A stretch of 7,748 bases of DNA. Source: an uncultured Methylococcaceae bacterium. Lineage in GTDB: Bacteria; Pseudomonadota; Gammaproteobacteria; Methylococcales; Methylococcaceae. The translations under genes and the position numbers were made by a program. This document shows, piece by piece, positions 1 through 6,361 of the stretch. Where the stretch lies: positions 1 through 7,748 of the forward strand of contig CAIVXW010000403.1 of assembly GCA_903910005.1 (NCBI GenBank). Reading direction: 5' to 3'. Every line of letters begins with the position of its first letter. The first letter of the stretch is position 1. A model generated the notes under the pieces. That model was given only the letters and a program-made list of their open reading frames with translations. It was not told the DNA's origin and searched no databases.

Positions 1-112
1 AGTGATGAGTGATGAGTGATGAGTGATGAGTGATGAGTGATGAGGGGTGAATGGCGAATGGTGAATGGTGAGGGGTGGGTGGTGAATGGTGAGGGGTGAG
101 GGGTGAGTGGCG
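1..112. repeat. Heptanucleotide tandem array, 16 in-register units
   Basis: The sequence divides without a gap into sixteen 7-bp units. The first six (1-42) are identical (AGTGATG). The next ten (43-112) are degenerate variants such as AGGGGTG, AATGGTG, AATGGCG, GGTGGTG and AGTGGCG. The consensus is roughly A-R-K-G-R-T-G, with the last TG/CG and the central G nearly invariant. The array probably continues left of the window. It lies downstream of the sucD stop codon and no credible gene is seen in it. Short 7-bp tandem repeats are known from several bacterial groups (for example the STRR sequences of cyanobacteria); assigning this one to a named family is not possible here. The homogeneous block suggests recent slippage expansion, the degenerate block an older part. 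Confidence 0.95.
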
Positions 113-129
113 CGGCCATCCTGGCCGCG
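111..129 (-). terminator. Perfect 8-bp hairpin downstream of sucD, possible transcript end
   Basis: CGCGGCCA (111-118) and TGGCCGCG (122-129) are exact reverse complements around a 3-nt loop, giving a very GC-rich stem 24 nt past the sucD stop codon. It could end or protect the sucCD transcript. No T-rich tract follows on the minus strand (the next bases are the C-rich array complement), so it is not a canonical intrinsic terminator. The word AGTGGCG occurs on both sides (106-112 and 140-146), so the hairpin sits between two copies of the array unit. Confidence 0.35.
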
Positions 130-150
130 TGGCTGGTTAAGTGGCGAATG

Positions 151-179
151 TGCCTACCGCCTGCGGAAGGCGGCAGGCA
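151..179 (-). repeat. Palindromic element forming the sucD C-terminus and stop codon
   Basis: The arms 151-162 and 168-179 are reverse complements at 11 of 12 positions, with a 5-nt loop (163-167). In the sense RNA the single mismatch is a G-U pair, so the stem is continuous. Read on the minus strand it encodes the SucD tail residues LPAAFRRR and supplies the TAG stop. The 11-nt word AGGCGGTAGGC of its distal arm occurs exactly in the tandem array at 7691-7748; the other arm matches at 10 of 11. It resembles REP-type dispersed palindromes, but membership of a family needs genome-wide counts. It could also act as an mRNA 3' stabiliser. Confidence 0.75.
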
Positions 180-1041
180 GCATCGCGCTCATGCGGTTGC
201 CCATTTGTCCCGGGCTATCGACCACCTCAACGCCTGCCGCCCGCAACGCCTGAACCTTGCTGGCACCGCTGCCCGCACCACCTGCGATGATGGCACCGGC
301 ATGGCCCATGCGCTTGCCCGGCGGGGCACTCAGCCCGGCAATGTATCCCACCACCGGCTTGCTGATGTGGGCTTTGATGTACTCGGCGGCCTCTTCTTCG
401 GCTTGCCCGCCAATTTCTCCCACCATAATGATGCCTGAGGTTTGCGTGTCCTGTTCAAACCGGGCCAGCACGTCAATAAAATCCATTCCCTTGATCGGGT
501 CACCGCCGATGCCGACACAGGTACTCTGGCCCAGTCCTGCCCGGGTGGTTTGGTGGACGGCTTCGTAGGTGAGGGTTCCTGAACGCGACACGATGCCGAT
601 GCGGCCCGGTTGGTGGATGAAACCCGGCATGATGCCGATTTTGCAGGCTCCCGGTGTAATGATGCCGGGGCAGTTGGGCCCGATCAGCAGCGTCCGGCTG
701 TGGGCCAGAATCGCCTTGACCCGCATCATCTGCAACACCGGAATACCTTCGGTGATGCAGACAATCAGTTCGATACCGGCGTCGACCGCTTCCAGGATGG
801 CATCTGCCGCGAAGGGCGGCGGTACGTAGATCATGCTGGCGGTGGCTGCGGTCGCCTGAACGGCCTGCCTGACCGTATCGAACACCGGCAACCCCAGATG
901 AAGCTGCCCGCCACGTCCGGGCGTTACGCCGCCCACCAGCCGGGTGCCGTAATCCAGGCACTGGCCCGAGTGAAAAGTCGCCTGTTTGCCGGTAAAACCC
1001 TGGCAAATGACCCGTGTGGTTTGGTCTATCAATATGCTCAT
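154..1041 (-). CDS. sucD: Succinyl-CoA synthetase (ADP-forming) alpha subunit
   Basis: This is the alpha subunit of the cytoplasmic enzyme that converts succinyl-CoA, ADP (or GDP) and phosphate to succinate, CoA and ATP (or GTP) in the TCA cycle. The N-terminal CoA-binding Rossmann region begins MSILID and carries the GFTGKQ loop (15-20). GPNCPG (121-126) and SRSGTLTYEA (152-161) follow. The phosphohistidine is His247 in GKRMGHAGA (242-250), equivalent to E. coli His246 in numbering without Met. The glutamate of GEIGG (208-212) matches the residue that contacts that histidine. The ATG overlaps the sucC stop as ATGA, so translation is probably coupled; no strong Shine-Dalgarno sequence is seen. 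The protein is 295 residues against 289 in E. coli. The additional C-terminal residues (AAFRRR) are encoded by a palindromic repeat. Identification is secure; only the tail is unusual. Confidence 0.97.
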   Translation of the reverse strand: MSILIDQTTRVICQGFTGKQATFHSGQCLDYGTRLVGGVTPGRGGQLHLGLPVFDTVRQAVQATAATASMIYVPPPFAADAILEAVDAGIELIVCITEGIPVLQMMRVKAILAHSRTLLIGPNCPGIITPGACKIGIMPGFIHQPGRIGIVSRSGTLTYEAVHQTTRAGLGQSTCVGIGGDPIKGMDFIDVLARFEQDTQTSGIIMVGEIGGQAEEEAAEYIKAHISKPVVGYIAGLSAPPGKRMGHAGAIIAGGAGSGASKVQALRAAGVEVVDSPGQMGNRMSAMLPAAFRRR

Positions 1042-2204
1042 GTGTAACTCACTGCGGCTACTGCCCGGCTGGCGGCGTCATCAAGATCGGTCGCGGTTAT
1101 CAGGGCCAGTCCGGATTCATTCAATAGGTGTCGACCGGCTTCGGCATGGGTACCCTCCAGCCGTACAATGACCGGAACCCCGACCCCCACTTCCCGCACT
1201 GCCTCAATGATGCCTTCGGCGATCAGGTCACAGCGCACGATGCCGCCAAAAATATTGACCAGGACGGCCTTCACCTGGGCATCGGACAAAATCAGCTTGA
1301 AGGCTTCCGCCACCCGGGCTGCGGTGGCTCCACCCCCTACATCAAGGAAATTGGCCGGACGGCCACCGTGCAGCCGGATGACATCAAGCGTTGCCATGGC
1401 CAGTCCGGCACCGTTTACCATGCAGCCGATTTGCCCTTCCAGGGCGACATAACTCAGGCCGTGTTCGCGGGCTGTGGCTTCGCGCCCGTCTTCCTGACGG
1501 CCATCACGCAGGGCAGCCAGGTGCGGATGGGCAGGGAGGGCGTTGTCATCAATTTCCAGCTTGGCATCCAGCGCGATCAGTTGATCGTCTGCGGTTACTA
1601 TCAGGGGGTTGATTTCAATCTGGTTGCAATCCAGTTGGTGCATCAGCCGATACAGGGTTTGCATGATCCGGGTGAGGCGACCCACCGCCGCCGCCGACAA
1701 GCCCAGACCAAAGCCGATGTCACGGCACTGGTAGTCATCCAGCCCCCGCAGTGGATCGACGGCCAGGATCAGAATCTGCGCCGGATCGTGGGCCGCGATG
1801 GTTTCGATGTCCATGCCACCGGCGGCGGAGGCCATGAATACGATGCAGGCCTGATTTCTGTCGAGCAGGGCACCCAGATACAGTTCCCGCACGAAGGGTG
1901 TGACCGCCTCTACCAGCACCGTGTCGACCGGCAACCCTGCCGGGCCGGTTTGCAGCGTGACCAACCGGGTAGCCAACAGGCTCTCGGTTGCCGAGCGCAG
2001 TGCCGCCAGGCTGTCCACCCGCCTGACACCACCGGCCTTGCCACGCCCGCCGGTATGGGCCTGGGCCTTGACGACCCATTGTTCGCCGCCGAGCTGCATG
2101 GCACCCGCTTCGGCTTCGGCGGCAGAACGGGCCGGATGGCCGGAAGGAATGGGAATGCCCTGGGCGGCCAGCAGTTGCTTGGCCTGGTATTCGTGTAGAT
2201 GCAT
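1038..2204 (-). CDS. sucC: Succinyl-CoA synthetase (ADP-forming) beta subunit
   Basis: The beta subunit holds the nucleotide-binding ATP-grasp domain and, with the alpha subunit, the succinate and phosphate sites. It begins MHLHEYQAKQLL, typical of the family, and is 388 residues long, the same as E. coli SucC. Recognisable elements are GGRGKAGGV (52-60), EINPL (197-201; Glu197 and Asn199 for metal binding) and LDAKL (212-216; Asp213). The C-terminal ligase domain carries CMVNGAGLAMATLD (261-274), NFLDVGGGA (285-293) and NIFGGIVRCD (317-326). The segment after DDNAL (PAHPHL) departs from the usual aromatic/Arg-His-Pro pattern but is not catalytic. The start is supported by GGAG (complement of 2211-2214) six bases before the ATG. 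A promoter lies just upstream at 2245-2271. The next gene, sucD, overlaps by 4 bp. No sucAB or other TCA gene is in the window. Confidence 0.97.
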   Translation of the reverse strand: MHLHEYQAKQLLAAQGIPIPSGHPARSAAEAEAGAMQLGGEQWVVKAQAHTGGRGKAGGVRRVDSLAALRSATESLLATRLVTLQTGPAGLPVDTVLVEAVTPFVRELYLGALLDRNQACIVFMASAAGGMDIETIAAHDPAQILILAVDPLRGLDDYQCRDIGFGLGLSAAAVGRLTRIMQTLYRLMHQLDCNQIEINPLIVTADDQLIALDAKLEIDDNALPAHPHLAALRDGRQEDGREATAREHGLSYVALEGQIGCMVNGAGLAMATLDVIRLHGGRPANFLDVGGGATAARVAEAFKLILSDAQVKAVLVNIFGGIVRCDLIAEGIIEAVREVGVGVPVIVRLEGTHAEAGRHLLNESGLALITATDLDDAASRAVAAVSYT

Positions 2205-2210
2205 GGAAAT

Positions 2211-2214
2211 CTCC
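2211..2214 (-). promoter_or_regulatory. Ribosome binding site of sucC
   Basis: The minus strand reads GGAG, then a 6-nt spacer, then the ATG at 2204. It is the only clear Shine-Dalgarno sequence found before a gene start in this window and it fixes the sucC start. Confidence 0.75.
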
Positions 2215-2238
2215 GTGTTCGGGGCTAAAGTTTGGGTT

Positions 2239-2263
2239 AGCGGGATTATACCGCGTACCCGCT
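2239..2263. promoter_or_regulatory. Inverted repeat spanning the sucCD -10 element
   Basis: AGCGGG (2239-2244) and CCCGCT (2258-2263) are perfect reverse complements around a 13-bp spacer that contains the TATAAT. This placement would suit an operator for a dimeric repressor. The arms are only 6 bp and GC-rich, so chance occurrence is possible. No regulator gene is in the window. Confidence 0.3.
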
Positions 2264-2271
2264 GCTGTCAG
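2245..2271 (-). promoter_or_regulatory. Probable sigma-70-type promoter of sucCD
   Basis: On the minus strand an exact TATAAT (complement of 2245-2250) is preceded by CTGACA (complement of 2266-2271), one base off the TTGACA consensus, with a 15-bp spacer that is shorter than the ideal 17. A start site about 7 bases downstream would give a leader of roughly 35 nt ending in the sucC ribosome binding site. It sits in the 85-bp gap after the glycosyltransferase gene, so sucCD need not depend on read-through from it. Position and -10 quality make this convincing; the short spacer leaves some doubt about the exact -35. Confidence 0.65.
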
Positions 2272-2289
2272 GATAGTTGCCCGAACCCT

Positions 2290-5200
2290 TCAGGTGTCGC
2301 CTGACCGGTTCTGCCACATGGCACGATACGCGGCTTCCATCTCCGCTACAAAACGCTTTTCATCCGTAAGGGGTGAGGCCGCCATGCGGGGACGGAGGGT
2401 TTGCCGCAAGCCGCACAGCCTTGCCGGATCGTCGGCCAACGCCACGGCAGTGTCGCAATAGTCGGCCACGGTTTCGGTGACCAGTTCTCCCAGCCCCAGG
2501 TTCAACAGAAAGGCCCGCCCCATACGACTGGCGAAACGGGGGGCAAAATCGCCATCTTCCCGTCCGGTGACCGTCACTACCGGCACACCCAGCCACAGGC
2601 TTTCGCAGGTGGTAGTGCCGCCGCCAAACGGGAATGGATCAAGGGCAATGTCCACCTCTGCATGTAAAGCCCAGAATTCAGCATGGCTCACCTTGGCGAA
2701 ACAATCGATTCGGGCCGGATTGACCCCCCGCGACTCAAAAATACGGGCCACCTCCCGCCGAACCGTGCCTTCGGGAATACACAGCAGCAGACGGGAATCC
2801 GCAACCCGCCGAAGTATCGTGGCCCAGGCGTCCAGCACCCGCAGTCCGTTCTTGGAATAACGATTGAAACTGCCAAAAGTTACGTAACCCTTGCGCTCAA
2901 ACGGGGGCGGTGCGACCGCAGGCATGTCGGCCAGCGGTCGGTAACACCACAGGGTTCCATCCAGTCGCCATAACTGTTCGCTGTAATGGTGTTCGCTGCC
3001 GGGTGGATCGGCGTCGGTGTGGGTAATGCGCCAGTCCATGTTGTGCAGCCCGGTGGTCGTGACATAACCCATCCAGGTTACTTGCACCGGAGCCGGTTTG
3101 CGGGCGAAGGTCAGAAGCCGGTTGCCTTCGGTGTGTCCAGCCAGATCGACCAGAATATCAATGCCATCGTCACGAATGACCTGGGTCAGTGCTTCATCGG
3201 ATAGGGTTACGATGGATCGCCAGTGATCGGCTCGGGCCTGGAAACGGGCCGTCCACTCGTCCTGTTGCAGGTGGTTGTAATAGCAGAATACCTCTACGGT
3301 CTCCCGATCATGACCTTCAATCAGCGGTAAGGCAAAATATGCCACCGCGTGCTTGCGAAAATCCGGCGACACATAGCCAACCCGAAGACGCCGTGCTGAC
3401 AGTGAATCGGTCATGGCGTAGCGTGGTGGTTCCGTTCGACTGAAGGTCTGGTCGAACCCGCTCAGAGCTTCGCGCAGTTGGTCAGGACGGTGCTGCAGGG
3501 AGTAGGTCATGGCGGCGGCCAGATTGCTCCAGACCGGTGCCAGGGTGGGATCCAGTTGCAGTGCCTTGCGGTGACAGGCCACGGCAGCTTCGTTGTCACC
3601 CAGTCCCTGAAACACCGTACCCAGGTTGGTGTGGGCACCGGCCAACTCCGGGCACAGGTGCAGAACCCGTTCGTAACAACGTCGCGCTTCGTCATGGCGA
3701 CGCTGCGCCCGCAGGGCATTGCCCAGATTGGTGATCTGGGCCGGGTCATCCGGGGTGATGGCCAGGGCTTCCCGGTAGGCCGTCTCTGCCTCCGGAAATT
3801 GATACAGAGCCTCCAGCATTTCTCCCAGGGTGCCCAGCAAATGAGCCCGTTGCGGGCAGGGCGCAGGGCCGAGTGCCCGCAAGGCGGCCTGATAGCAGCG
3901 GGCAGCCTTCAGGCTATGACGTCCCCGACTCCAGGCGTCTGCGGCTGCCTGCCAGGCAGTCACCTGGTGCGGAGATTGTGCCGGTAACGCTGCTGCGGCC
4001 CGGGTGTATGCTTCCGCTGCTTCGGTTTCCTTTTGTTGTGCTGCCAGAGCCACGCCCAGATTGAACCAGGGTTCAAAGCGTTGAGGCTGTGCGGCTATGG
4101 CATCCCGGGCAGTTTGCTCCGCCTCCGCTGTCCGACCGGCTTCACTGAGGGCCGAGGCCAGGTTGGCGGCGTAGATGGCTTCTTCGGGGGCCAGTTGCCA
4201 GGCCTGCCGGTAACAGGCAATCCGTTCCGTGACCGAACCACCCTGTTCCCGCAATCGAACGCCTTCACCTGCCAGAAGCAGCGCACTCTCTCGACGTAGC
4301 GTATCGAAAGCTGTCTGCAGGGCCGCTTCCAGATCAGCGGTAAAACCCGCCGCATCGCATAAAGGCGATGCCTGCATCCGTTGCCGCAGTTGCCCGCGCC
4401 ACTGTTGCAGCCAGGCCGGACGGTTTGCCAGTGCCACGGCCCGCTCCACGTAATCGGCCGGGCTTGAGGCCACCAGTTCAGGCAAATCAAGCAGGGCCAG
4501 AAAGCTGAAGGTTTGTCGGCTGACAATGCGGGTCTGCGGCAGGGTGATGACGGGCACGCCCATCCACAGACTTTCACAACTGGTGTGTCCGCCAGAAAAC
4601 GGAAAGGGATCCAGCAGGATGTCAATGTCGGCATACTGTTCCAGCAATTCCCGGTGTGGTGACATGGGTCTGAGTTCCAGCCGTTCCGGTGCGATACCGT
4701 GCTGGCTGAAAAAGTCCTGTAGGTAATGGCGGTATGTGGCATCGGCAAGGGTGCGCCACTTGATAATCAGCCGACTGTCGGACAGCCGGGAAAGAATGTC
4801 AGCCCAGGTGGTCAGCACGGCTGGATTGAGCTTGGCGGTATTGTTGAAACTGCCGAAGGTTACATAGCCATTTTTTGCGCGGGGAGCCGGAGCAACCTCT
4901 GGCGCGAAGGCGACCGGGGTGTAGCAGAAGCGGTTGTGCGGCAGGTGAATGAGGCGTTCGGTCAACTGGCTTTGGGTACCTTCCGGTGCGTGGTAGCGAT
5001 CCAGCAAAATGAAATCCATGGCTGGCAGTCCGGTGGTCGCAAAATACCCCAGCCAGGTTATTTGTACCGGGGCCGGACGCAAGCCAAACAGGGCCAGACG
5101 GGATTTGCCGGTATGTCCGGACAGATCGACCAACACGTCAATCTCATCCACGCCGATTTGTCGGGCCAGGGTCAGGTCGTCCAGTTCCTTCACTTCCCTG

Positions 5201-6207
5201 AAACCACCGCCCTTGCCTTGTACCGCCTGTATCAGTTGTGCGGTGATACCATCCCGGGGTGATCCGTTGCTGTAGAGTACGGGCGTGATCCGGGTCGGAT
5301 CATGGGCCGCCAGGACGGTTGTCAGAAACAATCCGACCGGGTGCATACAGAAATCTGCTGAAACATAGCCGACCCGCAGTGGAGCGCGGGCCGGGCGGAC
5401 GCGAAAACGTCGTCCGGGGGAACACCCCAGAAGATCGGTAGCACGGGCCGTGGCCCAGGCACCCCACTGACGGGCTTCTTCCAGCCATTGCGCCGGACTG
5501 ATCGCCGGATCATATTGCAGTGCCATCAGGCGGTTACTGCGCGGCTGCGGTAACGTTGCCTGCAGGTCAATGGCTTTCTGCAGGAGGGTCAACGCATCTT
5601 CAATGCGACCGGCTTCCTGGTAAAGGTTGGCCAGATTATTGAAAACCCGTGCCTCCGCAGGATTGCGTTCGAGCAATTGCTCATAAAGACAGGCGGCCTC
5701 TGTTAATCTGCCCTGCCCGGCCAGCAGGCTGGCCAGGTTAAGCCGTGCATCGGTGTGGTCTGGATCTGCTTCGCAGGCTTGCCGATAGGCGGTTTCGGCA
5801 GCGTCTGGATCAGGCAGTTCGGCCAGGGTCAAACCCAGATTATAGGCGGTTCGGGCGAACTGGCTGCGGGATGCGGCGCAGGCCAGGCTGTGGCGATAAG
5901 ACTGCACCGCCTGGAGTCGCTGCCCCTGGCTGCGGTACAGATTACCGAGATTGTAGTGGGCACAGGCATCGTCCGGGGCTGCCGTGGTAGCGTGCAGCAA
6001 GCAATCCAGTGCCTGTTGCGTCAGCCCCAGTTGTCGATACACGCTGCCCAGATTGGCCCTTGCGTGGGGGTGGGCGGGGTCGTGCGCCAGGCATTGTTCA
6101 TAGGCTACCCTGGCCTGTTGCCAGTTTCCGGCCTGATGATACTGCAGGGCGGCACTGAACGACTCGGCTGCGGTGGCGGGAATATCTTCCGGAATTGCAA
6201 CGGGCAT
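2290..6207 (-). CDS. Tandem two-module TPR / SPINDLY-type (GT41) protein O-glycosyltransferase
   Basis: This 1305-residue protein has two copies of a TPR array plus an O-GlcNAc-transferase-like catalytic region. About six TPRs (15-220) precede core 1 (about 276-632). Seven or eight TPRs (about 640-905) precede core 2 (about 940-1297). Matching motifs in cores 1 and 2 are LRVGYVSxDF (277-286, 941-950), the following His (289, 953; equivalent to human OGT His498), DLxGHT (361-366, 1021-1026), YVTFGSFN..xK with Lys459 and Lys1119 (equivalent to OGT Lys842), and DPFPFxGG..(T/S)CESLW (533-548, 1190-1205). GT41 enzymes transfer a sugar from a UDP- or GDP-linked donor to Ser/Thr of proteins, with TPRs choosing the substrate. 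Donor and targets here are unknown. There is no signal peptide or membrane segment, so a cytoplasmic location is likely. The ATG has no visible Shine-Dalgarno sequence, only a C-rich leader, but a stop codon at 6250-6252 bounds the frame and no upstream ATG is available. It is the first of three co-directional genes. Confidence 0.93.
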   Translation of the reverse strand: MPVAIPEDIPATAAESFSAALQYHQAGNWQQARVAYEQCLAHDPAHPHARANLGSVYRQLGLTQQALDCLLHATTAAPDDACAHYNLGNLYRSQGQRLQAVQSYRHSLACAASRSQFARTAYNLGLTLAELPDPDAAETAYRQACEADPDHTDARLNLASLLAGQGRLTEAACLYEQLLERNPAEARVFNNLANLYQEAGRIEDALTLLQKAIDLQATLPQPRSNRLMALQYDPAISPAQWLEEARQWGAWATARATDLLGCSPGRRFRVRPARAPLRVGYVSADFCMHPVGLFLTTVLAAHDPTRITPVLYSNGSPRDGITAQLIQAVQGKGGGFREVKELDDLTLARQIGVDEIDVLVDLSGHTGKSRLALFGLRPAPVQITWLGYFATTGLPAMDFILLDRYHAPEGTQSQLTERLIHLPHNRFCYTPVAFAPEVAPAPRAKNGYVTFGSFNNTAKLNPAVLTTWADILSRLSDSRLIIKWRTLADATYRHYLQDFFSQHGIAPERLELRPMSPHRELLEQYADIDILLDPFPFSGGHTSCESLWMGVPVITLPQTRIVSRQTFSFLALLDLPELVASSPADYVERAVALANRPAWLQQWRGQLRQRMQASPLCDAAGFTADLEAALQTAFDTLRRESALLLAGEGVRLREQGGSVTERIACYRQAWQLAPEEAIYAANLASALSEAGRTAEAEQTARDAIAAQPQRFEPWFNLGVALAAQQKETEAAEAYTRAAAALPAQSPHQVTAWQAAADAWSRGRHSLKAARCYQAALRALGPAPCPQRAHLLGTLGEMLEALYQFPEAETAYREALAITPDDPAQITNLGNALRAQRRHDEARRCYERVLHLCPELAGAHTNLGTVFQGLGDNEAAVACHRKALQLDPTLAPVWSNLAAAMTYSLQHRPDQLREALSGFDQTFSRTEPPRYAMTDSLSARRLRVGYVSPDFRKHAVAYFALPLIEGHDRETVEVFCYYNHLQQDEWTARFQARADHWRSIVTLSDEALTQVIRDDGIDILVDLAGHTEGNRLLTFARKPAPVQVTWMGYVTTTGLHNMDWRITHTDADPPGSEHHYSEQLWRLDGTLWCYRPLADMPAVAPPPFERKGYVTFGSFNRYSKNGLRVLDAWATILRRVADSRLLLCIPEGTVRREVARIFESRGVNPARIDCFAKVSHAEFWALHAEVDIALDPFPFGGGTTTCESLWLGVPVVTVTGREDGDFAPRFASRMGRAFLLNLGLGELVTETVADYCDTAVALADDPARLCGLRQTLRPRMAASPLTDEKRFVAEMEAAYRAMWQNRSGDT

Positions 6208-6217
6208 GGTGTTACCA

Positions 6218-6248
6218 GGGGGACAGGGGGAGGGAGGACAAAATGGGG
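6218..6248 (+). other. G-rich tract, possible G-quadruplex motif
   Basis: The plus strand has four G runs: G5 at 6218-6222, G5 at 6226-6230, G3 at 6232-6234 and G4 at 6245-6248. The loops are 3, 1 and 10 nt. On the minus strand it forms the pyrimidine-rich stretch immediately before the glycosyltransferase ATG, where a Shine-Dalgarno sequence would be expected. The last loop is long, so folding is uncertain. The tract could alternatively be a decayed short tandem repeat like those at the window ends. Confidence 0.4.
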
Positions 6249-6273
6249 ATCACTGGTTCGGAAAACTCCGGCA

Positions 6274-6302
6274 TTGTGGCAAAATCGCTGCGGTTACCAC
6301 AA
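6274..6302. promoter_or_regulatory. Imperfect inverted repeat, candidate operator
   Basis: TTGTGGCAA (6274-6282) and TTACCACAA (6294-6302) are reverse complements at 8 of 9 positions, with an 11-bp spacer and arm centres 20 bp apart, about two helical turns. The element lies centrally in a divergent intergenic region, about 67 bp before one start and 60 bp before the other, which suits a dimeric regulator acting on one or both genes. No regulator is encoded nearby and no family can be assigned. Confidence 0.4.
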
Positions 6303-6361
6303 GACCGAAGTTCAGCCCATCGCCTGCACAGGCCTGACCGGGCTGCCCGCCACCCGACCCT

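Larger units (their letters stand above)
6208..6361. promoter_or_regulatory. Divergent intergenic region between glycosyltransferase and transporter
   Basis: These 154 bp must contain the starts of both divergent transcripts. I see a G-rich tract next to the glycosyltransferase start and an inverted repeat near the middle (both listed separately). I find no -35/-10 pair convincing enough to name on either strand, and no Shine-Dalgarno sequence in front of either gene. Confidence 0.6.

Noticed and set aside
106..146. Transposon or insertion sequence bounded by AGTGGCG direct repeats
   Set aside because: The enclosed 27 bp encode nothing and have no transposon-type ends beyond a small hairpin; the flanking word is simply an array unit.
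151..179. Canonical intrinsic terminator of sucD
   Set aside because: The stem is strong but no T-rich tract follows on the minus strand, and the stem overlaps the coding region.
1128..2198. 356-codon open frame on the plus strand opposite sucC
   Set aside because: It is antisense to an unmistakable sucC, its translation shows no family features, and high GC content explains long shadow frames.
4095..4748. 217-codon minus-strand frame inside the glycosyltransferase gene
   Set aside because: It is an out-of-frame reading of the GT41 gene, whose own frame is intact with all motifs; no frameshift is needed.
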